A stretch of DNA of 64,000 nucleotides from Microcebus murinus (taxonomy: Eukaryota > Chordata > Mammalia > Primates > Cheirogaleidae), in contig NC_134136.1 of the NCBI RefSeq assembly GCF_040939455.1, positions 75,220,001 through 75,284,000 on the forward strand, written 5' to 3'. The translations under genes were made by a program, and so were the position numbers. Shown here in pieces: positions 58,226 to 64,000 of this stretch (positions are counted from its first letter, which is position 1; the number at the start of each line of letters is the position of its first letter). The notes under the pieces were generated by a model. The model worked only from the letters and a program-made list of their open reading frames with translations. It was not told the DNA's origin and did no database searches.

Positions 58226-59833
58226 TGGTAAAATATCTATACTACCCAAAGTGATTTATGGTTCAATGCAGTCCCCATCAAAATACCAATGTCATTTTTC
58301 ACATATCTAAATAAATAATTCTACACTTCATCTGGAACCAGAAAAGAGCTCAAATAGCCAAAGAAACCTTAAGCAAAAGGAACAAATCAGAAGGTATCAC
58401 TTTACCAGACTTCAAGCTATACTACAAGGCTATAGTAACCAAAATGACATGGTACTGGCACAAGAACAGAGACATAGACCAATGGAATAGAACAGAGAAC
58501 CCAGATATAAAACCATCCTCATATATCCATCTGATCTTTGACAAAGCAGATAACAATATATACTGGGGGAAAGAGTCCTTATTTAATAAATGGTGCTGGG
58601 AAAATTGGATAGCCACATGTAGAAGACTGAAACAGGATCCTTACCTCTTACCACTCACAAAAATCAGTTCAAGATGGATAACAGACTTAAACCTAAGGCA
58701 TGAAACTATAAGGATTCTAGGAGAAAATGTTGGAAAAACTCTTCTAAACATTTGCCTAGGCAAAGAATTTATGAAGAAGACCCCAATGGCAATCACAGAA
58801 ACAATAAAAATTAATAAAGGGACTTTATTAAATTAAAAGGCTTCTGCACAGCCAACAAAACAACCAACATACCAGACAATCTGCACAATGGGAGAAAATA
58901 TTTGCAGGGGTTACATCAGATAAAGGGCTAATAACCAGAGTCTACAAATAACGCAAGAAAATTAGCAAGAAAAAAATAAAACAACCCCATTAAAAAGTGG
59001 GCAAAAGACGTGAACAGAGCCTTTTCAAAAGAAGATAGACTAATAGCCAATAAACATATGAAAAAATGCTCAATGTCTCTAATTATCAGGGAAATGCAAA
59101 TCAAAACTACAATGATATATTACCTAAATCCTGTGAGAATGGCTTATATCAAAAAGTCCTAAAATAATAAATGCTGGTGTGGATGCAGAGAGAAAGAAAC
59201 ACTTACATACTGTTGGTGGGACTGCAAAGTACCACAACCTCTATGGAAAATAGTGTGGAGAGTCCTCAAAGAATGAAAATTAGGCCCACCATTCAATCCA
59301 GCAAACCCACTACTGGGCCTTTAGCCAAAGGGGAAAAAAGCCATTTTATCAAAAAGACAATTGCACTAGAATGTTTATTGTAGCACAATTCACAATTGCA
59401 AATATGTGGAATCAGCCTAAGTGCCCATCAATTCAGGAGTGGATTAATAAATTGTGGTATATGTATACCATGGAGTACTACTCAGCCATAAAAATAAATT
59501 AATACCTTTTGCAACACTCTGGATGGAACTAGAGACCATTCTTCTAAGTGAAGTATTGCAAGAATGGAAAAACAAACAGCACATGTACTCACTATTAAAT
59601 TGGAACTAACTGATCAGCACACATGTGCACATATGGAAGTAAATCTCAATGGAAATCAAGCAGGAAATCAAGCAGGTGGGACAGGGGAGGAGGGTATGGG
59701 TAAAATCACACCTAACGGGTACAATGCACACTATCTGTGTGATGGGCACAGTTATAACTTTGACTCAAACTGTATCAAAGAAATCCATGTAACCAAAACA
59801 TTTGTACCTCCATAATATTCTGAAATTTAAAAA
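58226..59833 (+). mobile_element. Older L1 (L1MA-type) 3' fragment
   Basis: 5'-truncated in late reverse transcriptase (AAAATATCTATACTACCCAA), through ORF2 C-terminal residues ([19 protein letters not shown] at about 58585-58640) to a 3' UTR ending TTTGTACCTCCATAATATTC. Imperfect flanking duplication: GATTAAAATATGTACATT (58208-58225) and GATTAATATGTTAACATT (59834-59851). Distinctly more diverged than the lemur L1s, with several frameshifts. Confidence 0.85.
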
Positions 59834-59851
59834 GATTAATATGTTAACATT

Positions 59852-60835
59852 CACACATAGACACAAAAAGTAACTGAAATGTAGACACAGAGTTAAGATT
59901 CTTTTAAAATAAAGAAAACTACAATATCATAAAATGAAAAAGAAGTCCAATTTTCATTGGTCAGGAAAGAGCCTTCATTTACACAGTAAGTGTCTGGCAA
60001 ACAGGGGTCACCCAGGTTCACAGTCCTTAATCAGTCAGCTTTTCTTCTCCATAGGAATTGTTGTGGTGAAAGCCAGCATTCTGTCCTGATAATGCCTAAC
60101 CAAGTACTGTGGTAAATGAATAATTTCTCTACTACTTTCCCAAGTGTCCATTTGGTGAGATGAACTTGTCTCTTCTCCTTCAAATACAAACAGGCTCATT
60201 ATGACAAGCTTTGTTCTAATGTAAAGTGTTTTCTAAGGCAAAACAAAACCATTGCTCATTCCTCTGATGCTCTGATTTTTCAATTGGAGTTAAAATAATT
60301 TTGACTGCAAAGCATCTGGGGTAAAGTAGTCTCCAAGAGGCTGAATTGTGTTCATAATAAGGTGGGTCAATGCCTGGGTTACCTTGGCTGTGTACAGCCA
60401 TGACGATTTGCCAGCCAAACTCACCCTTATCTAAAAGTAAGAGAAACTTTGTTTTTAACTTTTATTCCTCAATAAGTCTATAAAGGGTATAAACCCTTGA
60501 AACAGTTTACATGCATTTCTGCATGGCAGTAATAAAGTATATCTCACCTAAGGAGAGAAACTCTACACTACCAGGACTAGGTTATATCCTCTGAGGGCAG
60601 GTTAGAAACTGTGGGGCCTATACCTCCACAGAAGAGTGGTTAAGGTAAGTTTAGTGGAACAGAGGAGGGAAGTTAGGAAGGAAGTCTTCATTAAGGAGGA
60701 TTGATTACAAAGTGTGGTAGACTGGATAAGTGGTCCCCAAGGATTTGCCTTCCTCTTCTCCTTAAAAGGATTATATATCCCCACCCATAGTGCCATGTGA
60801 CTTGCAATGCTTCTTATAGGTGGGGTATACTTTTT
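59852..60835. other. Unassigned sequence
   Basis: No gene recognised. 60705-60830 may be a fragment of an old repeat, not named. Confidence 0.45.
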
Positions 60836-60837
60836 AA

Positions 60838-60868
60838 ATATATTTTATTTTGGAATATTAGGGGGGTA
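60838..60868 (-). mobile_element. Tiny L1 3'-end remnant
   Basis: TATTTTGGAATATTAGGGGG followed by GTAAAA is the reverse complement of a CCCCCTAATATTCC-type L1 terminus. Confidence 0.45.
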
Positions 60869-60871
60869 AAA

Positions 60872-61075
60872 TTTTTTTTTGTTTGTTTATTGCATAAAAA
60901 TTTACTTTATTAAATATTAGCACATTTCAAGCATGAAATATGGCCAAAGAGAGATTTGCTTAAAATAGTCAAAGAAGGAAGTTACTCTATCAGCATTTAT
61001 TTTAAGCAATGATCTAACATATTCAGTTCAGATACATAGACTTTTTCTTCGAATTCCCGAAGGCAGAGAACAGAA
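60872..61075 (-). pseudogene. Candidate processed retrocopy tail (mRNA 3' end), source unknown
   Basis: On the minus strand the sequence carries AATAAA (complement of 60906-60911) about 25 bp upstream of an A-run (60872-60880), with no L1 or Alu similarity upstream of it. This is how an mRNA 3' UTR copied by L1 machinery looks. I cannot identify the source gene, and no coding frame is visible. Confidence 0.35.
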
Positions 61076-61172
61076 CATGAACAAATTCCTTTAAAAGTAT
61101 GAATTGTTTTTTATACTTACATTAAAACTGAGACATATTTGGGAAAATACCTTTTATACTATGTAGTAACCC

Positions 61173-64000
61173 TTTTTTTTTTATTTCGGCATATTATGGG
61201 GGTACAGATTTTAAGGTTTCAATAAATGCCCATTTCCCCCTCCCCCCAAAAGTCTGAGTCTCCATCATGACCATCCCCCAGATGGTGCACACCTCACTCA
61301 TTATGTATGTATATACCCGCCCCCCTCCCCCTCCCACCTGCCCAATACCCTATTACTGTAGTACCTATGTGTCCACTTAGGTGCTACTCAGTTAATACCA
61401 GTTTTCTGGAGAATATATCTGGTGCTTGTTTTTCCATTCTTTGGATACTTCACTTAGTAGTATGGGTTCCAGCTCTAACCAGGAAAATACAAGATGTGCT
61501 ATATCACCGTTGTTTCTTAGAGCTGAATAGTACTCCATGGTATACATATACCACATTTTATTAATCCATTCTTGGATTAATGGGCACTTGGGCTGTTTCC
61601 ACAGCCTTGCAATTATGAATTGTGCTGCTATAAACATTCGAGTGCAGGTGTCTTTTATGTAGAGTGTCATTGGATCATTTGGGTAGATGCCCAGCAATGG
61701 GATGCTGCATCAAATGGTAGATTCACTTGTATCGCTTTAAGGTATCTCCATATTGCTTTCCACAGAGGTTGAACTAGTTTGCAGTCCCACCAGCAGTGTA
61801 GGAGTGTTCCTCTCTCTCCGCAACCACGCCAGCATTTATTGTTTGGAGATTTTTTGATAAAGGCCATTCTCACTGGGGTTAAGTGATATCTCATTGTGGT
61901 TTTGATTTGCATTTCCCTGATGATTAGAGATGTTGAGCATTTCTTCATATGTTTGTTGGCCATTCTTCTGTCTTCTTTAGAAAAGTTTCTGTTCAAGTCC
62001 TTTGCCCACTTTTTAATGGGGTTATTTGATTTTTTCTTTCTGATTTTCATGAGTTCTAAGTATATTCTAGCTTTCAGTCCCTTATCGGATGCATAGGATG
62101 CAAAAATTTTCTCCCATTCTGTAGGTTGTCTGTTTACTTTCATGACTATTTCTTTGGCTGTGCAGAAGCTTTGTAGTTTGATCATGTCCCATTTATTTAT
62201 CTTTGTTGCTGCTGGGATTGCCTTTGGGGACTTCTTCATAAACTCTTTGCCCAGGCCGATGTCTAGGAGAGTGTTTCTAACTTTTTTCTCTAGAGTTCTA
62301 ATAGTTTCATACCTTAGGTTTAAGTCTGTTATCCAGCGTGAGTTGGTTTTTGTGAGAGGTGAAAGGTGTGGGTCCTGTTTTAGCCTTCTACAGGTGGCTA
62401 TCCAGTTTTCCCAGCACCATTTATTGAAGAGAGATTCTTTTCCCCAGCGTATGTTTTTTTCTGCTTTGCCAAAGATTAGATGGCTATATGAGGATGGTTT
62501 TATATCAGGATTCTCACATCTGTTCCACTGGTCAATGTTCCTATTTTTGTGCCAATACCATATTGTTTTAATTACTACAGCTTTGTAGTATAGTTTGATA
62601 TCTGGCGTATTAACAACTCCAATTTTGTTTTTGTTGCCTAGAATTGCTCTTGATATTCGGGGTCTTCTTTGGTTCCATATGAAGCGTAAAATTATTTTTT
62701 CTATATCTGTGAAGAATGCTGATGGGATTTTAATAGGTATTGCATTGAATCTGTAGATCAGTTTGGGTAGTATAGACATCTTGATGATATTGAGTCTGCC
62801 GATCCACGAGCATGGTATGGATTTCCATCTGTTTACATCCTCTGCTATTTCCTTCCTCAGTGTTTCATAGTTCTCCCTGTAGCGGTCTTTTATCTCCTTG
62901 GTTAAGTATAGTCCTAGGTACTTTAATTTCTTTTTTGCTATTGTGAAGGGAATTGAGTCTTTGATTTGGGTCTCAATTAGTTTGTTGTTGGCGTATATGA
63001 ATGCCTCTGATTTCTGTGTATTGATTTTGTATCCTGAGACTTTACTAAATTCATTGATCAGTTCCAGGAGTTTCTTGGTTGAATCTTTGGGGTTTTCTAG
63101 ATACAATATCATATCATCAGCAAACAGTGAAAGTTTGATCTCTTCTGCCCCTATTTGGATACCTTTGATTCCATTTTCCTGTCTGATTGCTGTAGCCAAG
63201 ACTTCCAGCACTATGTTGAACAGAAGTAGAGATAGTGGGCAGCCTTGTCTGGTTCCAGTTCTAAGTGCGAATGATTTCAATCTTTCCCCATTCAGTATGA
63301 TGTTGGCTATGTGTCTGTCATATATGGCTTGTATCATTTTTAGGTATGTGCCTTCTATGCCTATTTTCTTAAGTGTTCATATAATGAAAGGGTGTTGAAT
63401 TTTGTCAAAAGCTTTTTCTGCATCTATTGAAAGAATCATGTGGTCTTTGTTTTTGCTTCTGTTTATGTGGTGAATTGCATTTATAGATTTACGTATGTTG
63501 AACCATCCCTGCATCCCTGGGATGAAGCCAACTTGGTCGTGGTGGATTATTTTTTTGATAAGTGTCTGGATTCGGTTAGCTAAGATTTTGTTGAAAATTT
63601 TTGCATCTATATTCATTAGGGATATTGGTCTGTAGATTTTGTTTTTTGTTGCATCCTTTCCTGGTTTTGGTATCAGAGTAATATTCGCTTCATAAAAGGT
63701 ATCGGGGAGCTTTCCGTTCTTCTCGATGTTGTGGAATAGTTTCTGCAACATAGGTACTAGTTCTTCTTTGTAAGTGTGGTAAAATTCGTGTGTGAAGCCA
63801 TCTGGACCGGGACTTTTCTTTTTAGGGAGATTTTTAATTGCTGTTTCTTTTTCAGCTGTTGAGATTTGTCTGTTCAGGGAATCTATTTCTTCCTGGTTGA
63901 GCCTAGGGAGGCTGTGTGTTTCTAGAAATTTGTCCATTTCCACCACATTTTCCAGTTTGTGTGCATAAAGATTTTTGTAGTATTCATAAATTGTATCTTG
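61173..64000 (-). mobile_element. L1 retrotransposon, - strand, runs off the window
   Basis: T-run (61173-61182), then CGGCATATTATGGGGGTAC (3' end), 3' UTR and ORF2 through the reverse transcriptase towards the endonuclease. The window ends inside ORF2. Few lesions: one in-frame TGA and one 1 bp deletion in the visible 2.6 kb of ORF2, so a young copy. Confidence 0.94.
61392..64000 (-). pseudogene. L1 ORF2, partial at window edge, two visible lesions
   Basis: Open from the window edge (63946 and beyond) to TGA at 63377-63379, where an Arg codon CGA in [14 protein letters not shown] context has become TGA, a CpG-type transition. It is then open in the same frame over 556 codons (63337 to 61667) containing [17 protein letters not shown], until a 1 bp loss near 61703 (TTTGATGCAGCATCCC in place of TTTGATCCAGCAATCCC on the minus strand) shifts the frame. 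The last ~100 codons are open in the shifted frame (61697-61392). Confidence 0.9.

Overview
This window looks like non-coding nuclear DNA from a strepsirrhine primate, probably a lemur. Three dimeric 7SL-derived Alus carry the mid-element A-rich linker with the AATTGGCCAACTAA-type insert and the 'CTAGCACTCTGGGAGGCC' left arm typical of lemur Alus. Most of the rest is LINE-1 whose 3' ends read ...CCCCCATAATATGCC(A)n. I see no convincing host gene, exon, tRNA, rRNA or CRISPR array. By my boundaries about 55-60% of the window is L1; older MIR, L2, MaLR LTRs and DNA-transposon relics fill part of the remainder.

Layout: 1-2387 holds old relics, including a Tigger-like MITE at 1830-2242 with a partial direct duplicate at 497-595. 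An MST-type LTR (2388-2547 and 7905-8161) is split by a decayed 5.3 kb + strand L1 (2561-7891). 8162-21273 is old, mostly unique, AT-rich DNA with MIRs, an L2 carrying a long (TC)n, an old L1 3' end and a probable hAT MITE. 21274-29309 is a tail-to-tail pair of L1s: a 2.1 kb + strand 3' fragment abutting a nearly full-length - strand copy. 29416-32239 holds an Alu, an MLT1-like LTR and an MST LTR split by a short L1 tail. 33601-40161 is a full-length - strand L1 with perfect target-site duplications, intact ORF1 and an ORF2 stopped by one nonsense codon. 40190-42800 is an ancient L1M/HAL1-like element split by a young Alu. 43741-46893 holds an MLT1 LTR, a palindromic MITE and an Alu. 46911-56777 is a composite + strand L1 with two complete 5' UTRs in tandem; it was later hit by another L1 (51161-52974) that shows a 5' inversion and a probable 3' transduction. 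58226-59833 is an older L1MA-type fragment. 61173-64000 is a - strand L1 that runs off the window.

The strongest novel-looking signal is an antisense ORF inside the L1 5' UTR. All four 5' UTRs present keep an ATG-initiated ORF of exactly 357 bp (118 codons) on the strand opposite ORF1/ORF2. It ends about 62 bp inside the element and encodes a protein with a hydrophobic C-terminus. Even the most diverged 5' UTR keeps this frame open while its other antisense frames have closed. It resembles in position, though not evidently in sequence, the antisense ORF0 of human L1. Whether it is expressed or selected cannot be decided from this window.
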